NCBI RefSeq assembly: GCF_030272705.1 | Contig: NZ_JARFYM010000010.1 | Location: 1 to 64,000 of the forward strand | From: Rhizobium mayense | Lineage (GTDB): Bacteria; Pseudomonadota; Alphaproteobacteria; Rhizobiales; Rhizobiaceae | Length of the DNA: 64,000 nt | Direction of reading: 5' to 3' | Shown here: piece after piece, positions 1 through 9,273 of the stretch | Position numbering within the stretch: the stretch's first letter is position 1 | Layout: each line of letters opens with the position of its first letter | Position numbers and translations under genes: made by a program | The notes under the pieces: generated by a model | What the model was told of the DNA's origin: nothing | The model's input: only the letters and a program-made list of their open reading frames with translations | The model's database searches: none

Positions 1-30
1 TTATAATATAATATGCGGTAAATCACGAAT

Positions 31-45
31 GTTACAGGTTGTAAC
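31..45. promoter_or_regulatory. Palindrome upstream of the RlpA-like gene
   Basis: A perfect dyad GTTACA-GGT-TGTAAC lies about 100 bp before the start codon at 145, nested inside a weaker TCAC...GTGA pair (23-54). It follows a very AT-rich stretch at 1-15. The arrangement suits a regulator binding site or promoter region, but I do not recognise the regulator. The symmetry is seen; the function is inference. Confidence 0.35.
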
Positions 46-144
46 ACTCCGTGATAAGCCCAGGCGCTTTTTCGCCATTTTTCGCCCGATTTAAGCCCCC
101 GCCGCTCACAAGGCGCAAGTTCAATTGTTTGAGGGAAAATCGGT

Positions 145-513
145 TTGAAGAAAATCAATCGTTCTATTGCTGTCATCGCAACTATATCCGCTGCATTTGC
201 TATCCTCTCCACGGACGCGTTTGCAGCAACGGGATGCGGGGGTGCATCATGGTACGGGGGACATTCCAAGACTGCTTCCGGGGAACGTATGAGCTCGGGT
301 ACTTTTACTGCCGCCCACCGCTCACTTGCCTTCGGCACGCGTCTGAGGGTGACCAACAAACATAACGGCCGGAGCGTCGTCGTTCGCGTCAACGATCGCG
401 GTCCCTTTATTCGAGGGCGCGTCCTGGATCTATCCCGTGCTGCAGCACAGGATATCGGCATGGTCGCCTCCGGCACGGCGAACGTCTGTTACGAGGTCGT
501 CGCCTCGAAGTGA
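145..513 (+). CDS. RlpA-like exported double-psi beta-barrel protein
   Basis: This 122-residue protein has a Sec signal peptide (about residues 1-27, ending in an AFA cleavage site) followed by one RlpA-type double-psi beta-barrel. Family marks are SWYG at 35-38, VNDRGP at 82-87 and LDLSRAAA at 94-101. RlpA proteins act in the cell envelope as lytic transglycosylases on denuded peptidoglycan. This one is only the barrel, with no SPOR domain and no lipobox, so it is a short soluble version typical of rhizobia. The start is TTG at 145, with GAGGG at 131-135 as the likely ribosome binding site. It appears to be a single-gene unit. Confidence 0.82.
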   Translation: MKKINRSIAVIATISAAFAILSTDAFAATGCGGASWYGGHSKTASGERMSSGTFTAAHRSLAFGTRLRVTNKHNGRSVVVRVNDRGPFIRGRVLDLSRAAAQDIGMVASGTANVCYEVVASK

Positions 514-728
514 CCGATGGAATCGCTGGGATGAATCCCGGCGTTTTGGTGTGACGCTTGCTCTCTCCGTCAATCGCGGCTACCACGCGGTTGGGACGTC
601 TCAATAATCTGCCGCAACGTGCTTAATTCGTGCGGATTGATGAGGTGTCAGTGACACTTTGGTGGGCGCATGGGCCTTTCCGGCAATCCGCGTGATTTCG
701 GGGCCGTGCGCAAGCAGGAGAATAGTGA

Positions 729-2018
729 ATGCGTCTGGGCGGCCGGCTGCAGGGTGCCATCGAAGTTCTTGCCGATATCGAAGCGCGCAAGCGACCGGTG
801 GCCGACGCCCTGAAGGATTGGGGACTGGCCCACCGCTTTGCCGGCTCGGGTGACCGAGCCGCAATCGGCAACATCGTCTACGACGCTCTACGCATGCGGC
901 TGTCGCATGCCTGGCTGATGGGCGACGACAGCCCCTCCGCGCTTGCCCATGCCGTGCTTTTTCGGCAATGGGGCCTGAGCCCGGAGGCGCTGGCTGCCGA
1001 ACTCGAAGGCGACAAATTCGCGCCCGAACCGCCAAGCGCCGAGGCGCTGGCAGACTATGCCGCCCGCAAGATCGAGGGTGCGCCTAGCCACATTCAGGGC
1101 GACATTCCGGAATGGGTCGAGCATTCCTTCCAGCAGGCATTCGGCGACGGCTGGCTTGCCGAGGCGCGGGCATTGGCAGAACGGCCGACGCTGGATCTGC
1201 GCGCCAATGTACTGAAGGCCAGCCGCGACAAGGCAGTGAAGGCGCTGGAACGCGCTGGTGCCCATGCCTCGAAAATCGCCCGCTACGGCATCCGCATCCC
1301 CGCCGGCGAAGGCGCATCGCGCCTGCCGAATGTCACCGCCGAGCTTTCCTTCCAGAAGGGCTGGTTCGAGGTGCAGGACGAGGGGTCGCAGATCGTTGCC
1401 GATCTCGTTCTTCCCGAAGAGGGCGACCAGGTGCTCGACTATTGCGCCGGCGGCGGCGGCAAGACGCTCGCCATGTCGGCGGCGATGCACAATAAGGGCC
1501 AGGTCCATGCCTATGATTCCGATCGCCGGCGATTGGCTCCGATCATCGAGCGTTTGAAGCGCGCCGGCACGCGCAATGTTCAGGTTCATGACGAAAAAAG
1601 TGGCCTGCTCCCGCTGCGCGGCAAATTCGACAAGGTGCTGGTGGACGCCCCCTGCACCGGCACAGGCACCTGGCGCCGCCGCCCCGATACAAAATGGCGG
1701 CTGACGCAGAAGAACCTCGACGAGCGAACCAGCCAGCAGCAGGAGGCACTCGCCCAGGCCGGCGAATTCGTCCGCCCTGGCGGTATGCTGCTCTATGTCA
1801 CCTGCTCGGTCCTGCCGGAAGAGAATGAAATGCAGGTCAACCGCTTCGCGGCCAACAATCCGGACTTCGAGGTGGTTGAGGCGCTGAGTTCCTGGGAGAA
1901 TTTATTCGGCAGCGACACGCCCAAGCCGCATTCTTCGGACGGCAAGACCATCACGCTGACGCCGGCTTCGACCGATACCGACGGCTTCTTCTTCTGTCGC
2001 TTGCGGCGGAAGGGGTAG
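729..2018 (+). CDS. rsmB: 16S rRNA (cytosine-C5) methyltransferase, RsmB/Fmu type
   Basis: The 429-residue protein is a NOL1/NOP2/Sun family RNA m5C methyltransferase that uses S-adenosylmethionine. The N-terminal 135 residues resemble the NusB-like RNA-binding region of RsmB. The SAM loop is D237-YCAGGGGK-245. The two family cysteines are both present: Cys309 in DAPCTG (release) and Cys359 in VTCS (catalytic). The ATG at 729 is preceded by AGGAG at 715-719. RsmB of E. coli modifies C967 of 16S rRNA; the alpha-proteobacterial substrate is assumed, not shown. No partner gene is evident. Confidence 0.9.
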   Translation: MRLGGRLQGAIEVLADIEARKRPVADALKDWGLAHRFAGSGDRAAIGNIVYDALRMRLSHAWLMGDDSPSALAHAVLFRQWGLSPEALAAELEGDKFAPEPPSAEALADYAARKIEGAPSHIQGDIPEWVEHSFQQAFGDGWLAEARALAERPTLDLRANVLKASRDKAVKALERAGAHASKIARYGIRIPAGEGASRLPNVTAELSFQKGWFEVQDEGSQIVADLVLPEEGDQVLDYCAGGGGKTLAMSAAMHNKGQVHAYDSDRRRLAPIIERLKRAGTRNVQVHDEKSGLLPLRGKFDKVLVDAPCTGTGTWRRRPDTKWRLTQKNLDERTSQQQEALAQAGEFVRPGGMLLYVTCSVLPEENEMQVNRFAANNPDFEVVEALSSWENLFGSDTPKPHSSDGKTITLTPASTDTDGFFFCRLRRKG

Positions 2019-2290
2019 GAAGGCTCACTCCGCCACCCGCAAATGGTGTCAAAGCCCGACTGACGCGAGCCGAGGGCCATCAACTGGACGATGTCCGTCG
2101 GCAGATGAGCCCGTTTCCGACCAGCATCTGCCGCCCTTTCTGGCAAATCGACTCCGTTGCCGACGCCGAGCCGAACAATCTCCTGCCTTAAAATCATTCC
2201 AAACTAGAGTGTTTGACACCAGTTTGTTTTTAATACATGACACAAATTGCCAAGTTTCGGACGGCGCGCTCGCTGTCACAGGAGAGGATT

Positions 2291-3577
2291 ATGAAACTGA
2301 AAGCCAATTTAGGCGCCACCCTGGCGCTGGCGGTCGCGTCGACTGCCATGTCCACCCTTCCGGCGCTCGCAGCCGCCCCCGAGCCGGCCGCCATCATCAA
2401 GCATTATGTCGACGTGGGGCATGCCAAATATCAGGACGCGCTGATTACGGCGCAGGCATTGGACAAGGCGATCGATGCATTGCTTGCCAATCCCAGCGAC
2501 AAGACATTGAAGGCTGCCCAGGCCGCCTGGATCAAGGCCCGCGTTCCCTACGAGCAGACGGAAGTCTACCGCTTCGGCAACCCGATCGTCGACGATTGGG
2601 AAGGCGCGGTGAATTCCTGGCCGCTCGACGAAGGCCTCATCGATTATGTCGACGCCTCCTACGGCACCGAGAGCGATGAAAATTCGCTTTATGTCGCCAA
2701 CGTCATCGCCAACAAGACAATCAAGATCAACGGCAAGGATGTCGACGCTTCGCATCTGACGCCGGAATTCCTCTCCGGGACGCTGCAGCAGGCCGGCGGC
2801 GTCGAAGCCAACGTCGCGACCGGCTACCACGCCATCGAATTCCTGCTCTGGGGCCAGGACCTGCATGGCACCGGCCCGGGCGCCGGCGAGCGCCCCGTCA
2901 CCGATTACGATCTGAAGAATTGCACACACGGCAATTGCGACCGCCGCGGCGAATATCTGAAATCGGCCTCGACCCTGCTCGTCTCCGCCATGCAGGAGAT
3001 GACGAATGACTGGGCGCCGGATGGCGAAGCCACCAAGCATATCGAAGCCGATCCGAAGGCTGGCCTTGCCGCCATCCTGACCGGCATGGGCTCGCTCTCC
3101 TATGGCGAACTCGCCGGCGAGCGCATGAAGCTCGGTCTGCTGCTGCACGATCCGGAGCAGGAGCACGATTGCTTCTCCGACAACACCTACAACTCCCACA
3201 ACAATGCCGCTATCGGGATCGCTGCCGCCTATAACGGCAACTACACGCGCGTCGACGGCACCAAGATGAGGGGTCCGTCGCTGCACGATCTCGTTGCCGC
3301 CAAGGATAAGGCGTTGGACAAGGAGATGGAAGGCAAGCTGAACGCGACGCTCGATGCCATGAAGGCCATGGTTCATCGCGGCGAGACCGTCGAGAAGTAC
3401 GACCAGATGATCGCCGAGGGCAATACGGAAGGCAACGCCACCGTTCAGAAGGCGATCGACGGCCTGCTCGACCAGACGAAGACCATCCAGCGCGTTGTCG
3501 CCGACCTCGATCTCGGCACGATCAAGCTTGAAGGCTCGGACAGTCTCGATAATCCTAACGCCGTCTTCAAGAAGTAA
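2291..3577 (+). CDS. Imelysin-family exported protein (first of two)
   Basis: The 428-residue protein has a signal peptide ending near ALAA (about residue 25) and an imelysin (M75) fold. The family motif GxHxxE is present at G178-H180-E183, followed by LLWGQ. Imelysins are periplasmic or outer-membrane proteins regulated by iron, and the motif is thought to bind metal. ATG 2291 is chosen over upstream starts because GGAGAGG sits directly before it and it begins the signal peptide. It opens a four-gene same-strand set (2291-7382) of imelysin, di-heme oxidoreductase, imelysin and DUF1513, an arrangement known in proteobacteria and usually iron or copper responsive. I found no clear RirA or Irr box upstream. 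Confidence 0.87.
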   Translation: MKLKANLGATLALAVASTAMSTLPALAAAPEPAAIIKHYVDVGHAKYQDALITAQALDKAIDALLANPSDKTLKAAQAAWIKARVPYEQTEVYRFGNPIVDDWEGAVNSWPLDEGLIDYVDASYGTESDENSLYVANVIANKTIKINGKDVDASHLTPEFLSGTLQQAGGVEANVATGYHAIEFLLWGQDLHGTGPGAGERPVTDYDLKNCTHGNCDRRGEYLKSASTLLVSAMQEMTNDWAPDGEATKHIEADPKAGLAAILTGMGSLSYGELAGERMKLGLLLHDPEQEHDCFSDNTYNSHNNAAIGIAAAYNGNYTRVDGTKMRGPSLHDLVAAKDKALDKEMEGKLNATLDAMKAMVHRGETVEKYDQMIAEGNTEGNATVQKAIDGLLDQTKTIQRVVADLDLGTIKLEGSDSLDNPNAVFKK

Positions 3578-3622
3578 CAAAGGAGGGCGGCGGCATCCGA
3601 CGGTGCTGCAGCCCTGAACCAG

Positions 3623-5182
3623 ATGATCCGCATTCCGGTCAGCCGCGCATTCTTGCCCGCCATTGCAGCGGGCTTTGTGGTTTTTGCCGTAACGCTGGCG
3701 ACAGCCGAGGTGCTGAATCTCCCAACCGTCCGCACTGATCTGTCGGTCGACACCCTGAAGCGAGTTCAGGACGTTACCCGCCCGACTGCGGATTTTTCCA
3801 AGGCTGAGCCCTATGAGGCGATGGAGAGTGGCGCGACCACGTCGATCGCCCCTGTCAGCCGCAATATCTTTTCGCAACCATCCGCCAATCTGGGTCTGGA
3901 ACGCGAAGAGAATTTCCATCTCGGCAATGCGCTGTTTCGCCAGCTCTGGGTCTCCTCGCCCTCCTCCACGCAGGCAACCGATGGGCTGGGGCCGCTGTTC
4001 AACGCGCGCTCCTGCCAGAGCTGTCATATCAGGGATGGCCGGGGCCATCCGCTGGAGACGGCGGGAGCTCCCGCCACGTCGATGGTGCTGCGGCTGGCCC
4101 GAACGGCAATCACGCCGGAAGAGGAACAGGCCGTCGAGGATTTCAAGGCGCTCAATTTTCCGGACCCGACCTATGGCGTCCAGTTGCAGGATCTCGCAGT
4201 GCCAGGCCTCGCCGCAGAGGGCAAGGTGGCCGTCACCTATACCGAGGAAACGGTGACGCTAGCAGGGGGCGAAACCGTTTCTCTGAGCAAACCGCATTAT
4301 TCGGCGACCGACCTGGCCTACGGTCCGCTCGGCGAAACGACGACGGTCTCGCCGCGTGTCGCACCCCCGATGATCGGCCTCGGCCTGATCGAAGCCATTG
4401 CCGATGCCGATATTCTCGCCCATGCCGATCCCGACGACAAGGACGGCGACGGCATTCGCGGCCGCGCAGCCATCGTCCGCGATCATCGCACCGGCCAGCT
4501 CGCGCTCGGCCGTTTCGGCTGGAAGGCGCAGAACGCCACCGTGCGCGATCAGGTCGCGGACGCTTTCGTCAACGATATCGGCATTTCCACCCCCGACCGG
4601 CCGAATGCCCATGGCGACTGCACCGCCAAGGAAGCCCATTGCCTCGCCATGCCAACCGGCGTGCAGAAACGTCTCGGCGATACGGAAGCACCGGGGCCGA
4701 TCCTCGATCTCGTCACCTTCTATTCCGAAAATCTCGCAGTGCCTGCCCGCCGCAAGGCGAGCTTTCCCGACGTGCTGAATGGCAAGGACATCTTCTATCA
4801 ATCCGGCTGCGCCGCCTGTCACACGCCGAAATTCGTTACCCGCGACGATCTCAAGGGTAGTGACGGCAAGGCGACGGCGCAGGCCTTCCAGCTCATCTGG
4901 CCCTATTCCGATTTCCTGCTGCACGACATGGGCGACGGACTTTCGGACGGACAGCAGGTCGGTGTGGCATCCGGACGCGATTGGCGCACGCCGCCGCTCT
5001 GGGGTATAGGGCTGACGCAAACGGTGAGCGGCCAGCAGGCCTACCTGCATGACGGCCGCGCTCGCACACTCACCGAAGCCATCCTCTGGCACGGAGGAGA
5101 GGCCGAAAAGGCCCGCAATACATTCGCAAACCTGTCGAAGGACGACAGGCAAGCGCTCATCAATTTTCTGGAGTCCCTCTGA
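3623..5182 (+). CDS. Di-heme oxidoreductase (DUF1111, 'thiol oxidoreductase')
   Basis: The 519-residue protein has an N-terminal signal or anchor segment (about residues 5-29) and two c-type heme sites: C131-QS-CH135 and C396-AA-CH400. The C-terminal motif resembles the MauG/cytochrome-c-peroxidase group, and DUF1111 proteins are annotated as thiol oxidoreductases although the substrate is unknown. It should act in the periplasm and receive electrons for an oxidative step on, or linked to, the metal handled by the neighbouring imelysins. It follows the first imelysin by 45 bp and its TGA overlaps the next ATG by one base, so the two are probably translated together. Confidence 0.88.
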   Translation: MIRIPVSRAFLPAIAAGFVVFAVTLATAEVLNLPTVRTDLSVDTLKRVQDVTRPTADFSKAEPYEAMESGATTSIAPVSRNIFSQPSANLGLEREENFHLGNALFRQLWVSSPSSTQATDGLGPLFNARSCQSCHIRDGRGHPLETAGAPATSMVLRLARTAITPEEEQAVEDFKALNFPDPTYGVQLQDLAVPGLAAEGKVAVTYTEETVTLAGGETVSLSKPHYSATDLAYGPLGETTTVSPRVAPPMIGLGLIEAIADADILAHADPDDKDGDGIRGRAAIVRDHRTGQLALGRFGWKAQNATVRDQVADAFVNDIGISTPDRPNAHGDCTAKEAHCLAMPTGVQKRLGDTEAPGPILDLVTFYSENLAVPARRKASFPDVLNGKDIFYQSGCAACHTPKFVTRDDLKGSDGKATAQAFQLIWPYSDFLLHDMGDGLSDGQQVGVASGRDWRTPPLWGIGLTQTVSGQQAYLHDGRARTLTEAILWHGGEAEKARNTFANLSKDDRQALINFLESL

Positions 5183-6291
5183 TGCGCCACTGGAAACCCA
5201 TCGCGGCAAGCCTTCTCCTTAGCCTCGCGGCGCTGCCCGCCAGCGCCCAGCAAGCGACAGTCAATGGCGCCGGGCTGAACGAAGCAGCAGTGCCGGCGGT
5301 GTTGCAGAAGGCGGTCGATGACGTCATCCGCCCCGGATATCGGGCCATGCATGACAGCGCCTCGAAGCTGACCACGGCGATGAAGGCGCTCTGCGCCGAT
5401 CCTTCCGCTGCAAGTCTTGCCAACGCGCAGTCCGCCTTCGGCGAAACGGTCAAAAGCTGGTCGCGCATCGAGATCGTGCGGACCGGGCCGATCATCGAAA
5501 AGAACCGCTTCGAACACATCCTCTTCTATCCCGACCGCAAGGGTGTCGGCCTTCGACAGGTACAGGCGCTGATCGCCAAGGCCGACGAGCACGACACCAC
5601 GGTCGAGGCGGTCGCCGGCAAGAGCGTGGCGCTGATGAGCCTGACGGCGCTGGAATATGTGCTTTACGGCAACGGCTCCACCGTGCTCAGCACCGAAAAG
5701 CAAGGATTCCGCTGCCGCTATGGTGCGGCTGTCGCCGGCAATATCGAAAACACGGCCAAGGACATCGCCGACGAATGGGACGATCCGAACGGCGTGCAGA
5801 AGTCCTGGAAAAACCCCGGCAAGACCAGCGATGACTTCATGGACAACAAGGAAGCCGTGACGGCGCTCCTTGGTATCCTCGTGCATGGCGCGGAGAATGT
5901 CAGGGATCAGCGGCTCGAGACGTTCTACAAGGGCGATCCCGCGACGGCACGGCCGAAGATGGCGATCTACTGGCGCTCCGGCGACACCTGGACCTCGTTG
6001 TCAGGCAATCTCGAAGGCCTGAAAACGCTGTGGGAAAAGGCCGGCATGGCCGACCTCCTGCCCGCCGACAAGCGCAATATTGCCGACAAGATCGACACGC
6101 TGCTGAAGGAACTGACCGTCACCGCGCCGGCGGTCAATCCCGATGTCGAAGCGGCGATCGGCAATGATGCCGAGCGTGCCAAGATCGATAAACTGCTGAA
6201 TGTCAGCCGCGACCTCACCAGTGCTTTCAGCGACGATTACGGCGGCGCAATCGGCCTTTCCGCCGGTTTCTCCTTCGCCGACGGAGATTGA
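5182..6291 (+). CDS. Imelysin-family exported protein (second, divergent paralogue)
   Basis: The 369-residue protein has a signal peptide (about 1-22, ending SAQQ) and an imelysin domain. Its central motif reads LTALEYVLYG around residue 158, so the His of GxHxxE found in the first imelysin is absent here while the Glu is kept. That places it in the imelysin-like subgroup that accompanies DUF1111 proteins. It overlaps the di-heme gene by one base (TGATG) and the DUF1513 gene by one base, indicating tight translational coupling. The different motif suggests a different metal or a structural role; that is inference. Confidence 0.85.
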   Translation: MRHWKPIAASLLLSLAALPASAQQATVNGAGLNEAAVPAVLQKAVDDVIRPGYRAMHDSASKLTTAMKALCADPSAASLANAQSAFGETVKSWSRIEIVRTGPIIEKNRFEHILFYPDRKGVGLRQVQALIAKADEHDTTVEAVAGKSVALMSLTALEYVLYGNGSTVLSTEKQGFRCRYGAAVAGNIENTAKDIADEWDDPNGVQKSWKNPGKTSDDFMDNKEAVTALLGILVHGAENVRDQRLETFYKGDPATARPKMAIYWRSGDTWTSLSGNLEGLKTLWEKAGMADLLPADKRNIADKIDTLLKELTVTAPAVNPDVEAAIGNDAERAKIDKLLNVSRDLTSAFSDDYGGAIGLSAGFSFADGD

Positions 6292-7382
6292 TGGCGATGC
6301 AAAGTGCGTTGATCGATCGCAGGGCCTTCGTCAGGGCGGCGGGGCTGACTTTCCTGGCGGCCTTGAAGCCGGGTGCACTGATGGCGCTGGAGCGGGCCGA
6401 TGCGGTCTACGCCTCCGGCATCCGCGCATCGGACGGCACCTTCTCGGTGGCGACGGTCGCCGAGCGCGGCCAAATCCTTGATCAGGTGGCGCTGCCCGCC
6501 CGCGCCCATGGCATGGCCTTTTCCAAGGTCACCGGCAAGACCGTCGCCTTCGCCCGCCGCCCCGGCACCTATGCGATGATCTTCGATCCCTGGAACAAGG
6601 GCGAGCCGATCGTCATCACCTCGCGGGAAGGCCGACATTTCTACGGCCACGGCACGTTTTCGCCCGATGGAAAGCTGCTTTATGCCAGCGAGAACGACTT
6701 CGACAACAATAGGGGCATGATTGGCATCTACGACGCCCGCAACCGCTTCGCCCGCATCGGCGAATACGAAACCTATGGCACAGGCCCGCATGACATGACC
6801 GTTTCCGACGACGGGAAACTGTTGATCGTCGCCAATGGCGGCATCGAAACCCATCCGGATTTCGGCCGCACCAAGCTCAATCTCGACCACATGGAGCCAT
6901 CGCTGACGCTGATCGACGCGGCAACCGGCCGGCTGATCGAGAAACACGCCTTGCCGCCACAATATGCCCAGGTCTCCACCCGGCATGTCGACATCGATGC
7001 GCAAGGCCGCATCTGGTTCGCCTGCCAATATGAAGGCCACCGCAACGACCTGCCGCCGCTCATCGGCCACTTTGCCAAGGGCGAGGACTTGACCTTCGTC
7101 CCCCTGCCCGATGACACCACGCGCGCCCTTGGCAATTACGTCGGCGCCATCGCCGTCAACCGCGCCGAAAACCTCGTCGGCGTGACATCACCCGTCGAAG
7201 GCACATCTGTAACACTCGATGCGAAGACCGGGGCGGTGTTGAAGGTCGAGAGCGTGCCGGATGCGGCGGGTATAGCGCCGGCCGAGCATGGGTTTGCGGT
7301 ATCGTCCTATCGCGGCGATTTCCTGAGCGAGCACAGCGATGTCGCCTGGGACCAACATATCGTGCGCATCGCCCGCGGCTGA
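6291..7382 (+). CDS. DUF1513 Tat-exported beta-propeller-like protein
   Basis: The 363-residue protein starts with a twin-arginine signal (DRRAFVRAAG near residues 9-18) and continues with repeats resembling WD/YVTN beta-propeller blades, matching DUF1513. Tat export implies folding, perhaps with a cofactor, before transport. It is the last gene of the imelysin/di-heme operon and starts on the TGATG that ends the second imelysin. A TTG at 6288 would add one residue but the ATG is preferred. Function in the family is unknown; periplasmic iron or copper uptake support is suggested only by its constant company. Confidence 0.82.
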   Translation: MAMQSALIDRRAFVRAAGLTFLAALKPGALMALERADAVYASGIRASDGTFSVATVAERGQILDQVALPARAHGMAFSKVTGKTVAFARRPGTYAMIFDPWNKGEPIVITSREGRHFYGHGTFSPDGKLLYASENDFDNNRGMIGIYDARNRFARIGEYETYGTGPHDMTVSDDGKLLIVANGGIETHPDFGRTKLNLDHMEPSLTLIDAATGRLIEKHALPPQYAQVSTRHVDIDAQGRIWFACQYEGHRNDLPPLIGHFAKGEDLTFVPLPDDTTRALGNYVGAIAVNRAENLVGVTSPVEGTSVTLDAKTGAVLKVESVPDAAGIAPAEHGFAVSSYRGDFLSEHSDVAWDQHIVRIARG

Positions 7383-7411
7383 TCCGGACGCTCTATCTCC
7401 TTGTTCTTTGG

Positions 7412-7446
7412 CAATTCCGGACGGAAAAACCGCCGCACACTTTTCC
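7412..7446. terminator. Possible bidirectional stem between convergent genes
   Basis: Between the end of the DUF1513 gene and the end of the GntR gene, GCAATTCC and GGAATTGC form an 8-bp stem around a long 20-odd-nt loop. The arrangement could slow transcription from both sides, but the loop is long and there is no strong U run, so this is a weak call. Confidence 0.25.
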
Positions 7447-7456
7447 TGGAATTGCT

Positions 7457-8158
7457 TTAACCGAACTTGTTGGCTTCAATGAAGCGCCGCAACGCCGTCG
7501 CCGCGTTCAGCATATGCGCTCGCATGCGCCGCGACGCCATTTCCCCATCACCCTCTGCGATTGCCTGCATGATGGCTTCATGCTCCGCCCGGGATCGATC
7601 GAGACGCTCCTCCTGCCGCAACTGAGCGCGTCGGAAGGCCATCAGACGATTGCGTATCGCGATCGCCTGTTCTGCGAGGAAGCCGTTGTGGGTCGCGTGA
7701 TAGATCGCTTCGTGGAACGCGCGATTGAATGTATCGTAACTATCGAAATCGCCCTTTTTCACGATAGCTTCTGATGCATCGTGCAGTTCGATCAGGTGAC
7801 TACGCTCCAGGGGCGTCATGCGATAGGTGGCGAGCCTTACGCACATAGCCTCGATTTCGGCTGCCGTCTCGAACATGTCCATGATGCGTTCGGGCGTCAT
7901 GCGGGCAACGACGACCCCGCGCCGCGCGCGCACTTCGACCAGACCGTTCGCCGCCAGCTGCCTCAATGCCTCGCGAACCGGGGTGCGCGAGGCACCGAAG
8001 CGATCGGCAAGCTGCTGCTCGTCCAGTGCGGCGCCCGCCTCCAGCTTACCGGTCGCGATCTCGTCGGCGAGCGCATTGCGGATACGATCGAACAACAATT
8101 CGCGATCTTCAGCCGGGCCATCCAATCCATCTGTCATTCCCAGGTCTCCGATATCCAT
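7457..8158 (-). CDS. GntR-family regulator, FadR/FCD subgroup
   Basis: The 233-residue protein has an N-terminal winged helix-turn-helix (about 20-88, with FGASRTPVREALRQL) and a C-terminal all-helical FCD ligand domain. Such regulators respond to small organic acids and usually repress. The start at 8158 (MDIGDLG) is preferred to 8221, because the longer version would run through the operator-like repeats. It is divergent from a Tat-exported hydrolase at 8461. Copies of TGTATGCAAAA flank the region between them, so it probably controls itself and perhaps the hydrolase. Confidence 0.85.
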   Translation of the reverse strand: MDIGDLGMTDGLDGPAEDRELLFDRIRNALADEIATGKLEAGAALDEQQLADRFGASRTPVREALRQLAANGLVEVRARRGVVVARMTPERIMDMFETAAEIEAMCVRLATYRMTPLERSHLIELHDASEAIVKKGDFDSYDTFNRAFHEAIYHATHNGFLAEQAIAIRNRLMAFRRAQLRQEERLDRSRAEHEAIMQAIAEGDGEMASRRMRAHMLNAATALRRFIEANKFG

Positions 8159-8165
8159 TGTGGCT

Positions 8166-8297
8166 TGTATGCAAAAATATCCTCTCGCATCACCTTCGCA
8201 TACAGACACCGCATCACGCAACCGTTACGCATCCAGTTATTGACCAATAATGCGATTAAGAATACATAAATAGCCATCGAATACGTTTTTGCATACA
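8166..8297. promoter_or_regulatory. GntR operator repeats
   Basis: TGTATGCAAAA at 8166-8176 is repeated as an exact inverted copy, TTTTGCATACA, at 8287-8297; a related copy, CTTCGCATACA, is at 8194-8204. All lie between the GntR start (8158) and the divergent hydrolase (8461). FCD-type GntR proteins bind short TGTA/TACA-type dyads, so these are good operator candidates. The repeats are seen; the assignment is inference. Confidence 0.55.
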
Positions 8298-8460
8298 CGA
8301 AGCAGCCTCAGTACTCAATCGGAATGCAGGACGAGCAAATTTGATCCGTATGTTCGGACAGATGCCGCCCCGGAAATGCGAAACCTTCAAGAAGCTCACC
8401 GCTCCGACATCCGGCGCGGACGGCTCTCTGTTTTATCCTCACGCCATAAGGATCACGATC

Positions 8461-9258
8461 ATGATGATGACCAGACGGAATTTCGCAACCGCACTCGTTG
8501 CCGGCGCCGCCGCCTCCCTGATTTCCACACGCGGCATGGCCGCCGGCGAGCCGGCCTCGGGCTCAGCAATCCCGGCGCCATTGAAGGCTCGCAACGTCGT
8601 CCTTGCCCATGGGCTCTTCGCAGACGGCTCCTGCTGGACGGAAGTCATCGCGCGGCTGCAGGCCAAGGGGCTGAAGTGCACGGCGGTGCAGAATCCATTG
8701 ACGACGCTTCCCGAAGCGGTCGCGGCCGCTCAACGGGTTCTCGATCGCCAGGACGGCCCGACGGTCCTCGTCGGCCATTCCTTCTCCGGCATGATCGTGA
8801 CCGAAGCCGGCGTGCATCCGAAGGTCTCTTCGCTGGTCTATGTCGCGGCCCGCGCACCGGATGCAGGCGAAGACTATACGGCGCTCGCCAAGACCTATCC
8901 GACACCCCCTGCTTCGGCAGGCATCGTCTTCGACGGCGATGAAGGACGGCTGACGGAGGAAGCTTTCCTGCGTGACTTCGCCGGCGACCTGCCCAAGGCC
9001 AAGGCAGAGGTGCTTTACGCCGTGCAGGAGCCCTTCCAAAAGGCTTTGCTGACCGGGAAGACGACCCAAGCCGCCTGGCGCAGCAAGCCGAGCTGGTATG
9101 CAGTCTCCACTGAGGACAGAACGATCAATCCGGATCTGGAACGCTTCATGGCCAGGCGTATGGGCGCCAAGACTATTGAAGTGAAGGCCAGCCATCTCTC
9201 GCTGATCTCGCATCCCGATACGATCGCCCGTCTGATCCTGGAAGCCGCTGGGCATTGA
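8461..9258 (+). CDS. Tat-exported alpha/beta hydrolase
   Basis: The 265-residue protein begins with a twin-arginine signal (TRRNFATALVAGAA) and is an alpha/beta hydrolase of the EstC/HNL-like type. The oxyanion region is HGLFADGSCW, the nucleophile elbow is GHSFSG with Ser107, an acidic residue lies near 219 and the catalytic His is about 245 (SHLSLISHP). The substrate is probably a small ester, but cannot be read from sequence. ATG 8461 is chosen because AAGGA lies just upstream and it starts the signal; two more ATGs follow directly. It is divergent from the GntR gene. Confidence 0.82.
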   Translation: MMMTRRNFATALVAGAAASLISTRGMAAGEPASGSAIPAPLKARNVVLAHGLFADGSCWTEVIARLQAKGLKCTAVQNPLTTLPEAVAAAQRVLDRQDGPTVLVGHSFSGMIVTEAGVHPKVSSLVYVAARAPDAGEDYTALAKTYPTPPASAGIVFDGDEGRLTEEAFLRDFAGDLPKAKAEVLYAVQEPFQKALLTGKTTQAAWRSKPSWYAVSTEDRTINPDLERFMARRMGAKTIEVKASHLSLISHPDTIARLILEAAGH

Positions 9259-9273
9259 CCGGGTTTTGCCGGT

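Noticed and set aside
2200..2260. Iron-regulator box before the imelysin operon
   Set aside because: TGACAC occurs twice but there is no dyad matching RirA, Irr or Fur sites.
2309..4048. Long open frame (579 codons) on the minus strand opposite the imelysin and di-heme genes
   Set aside because: It is a shadow of GC-rich codon use; the + strand proteins have clear family motifs and the minus frame has none.
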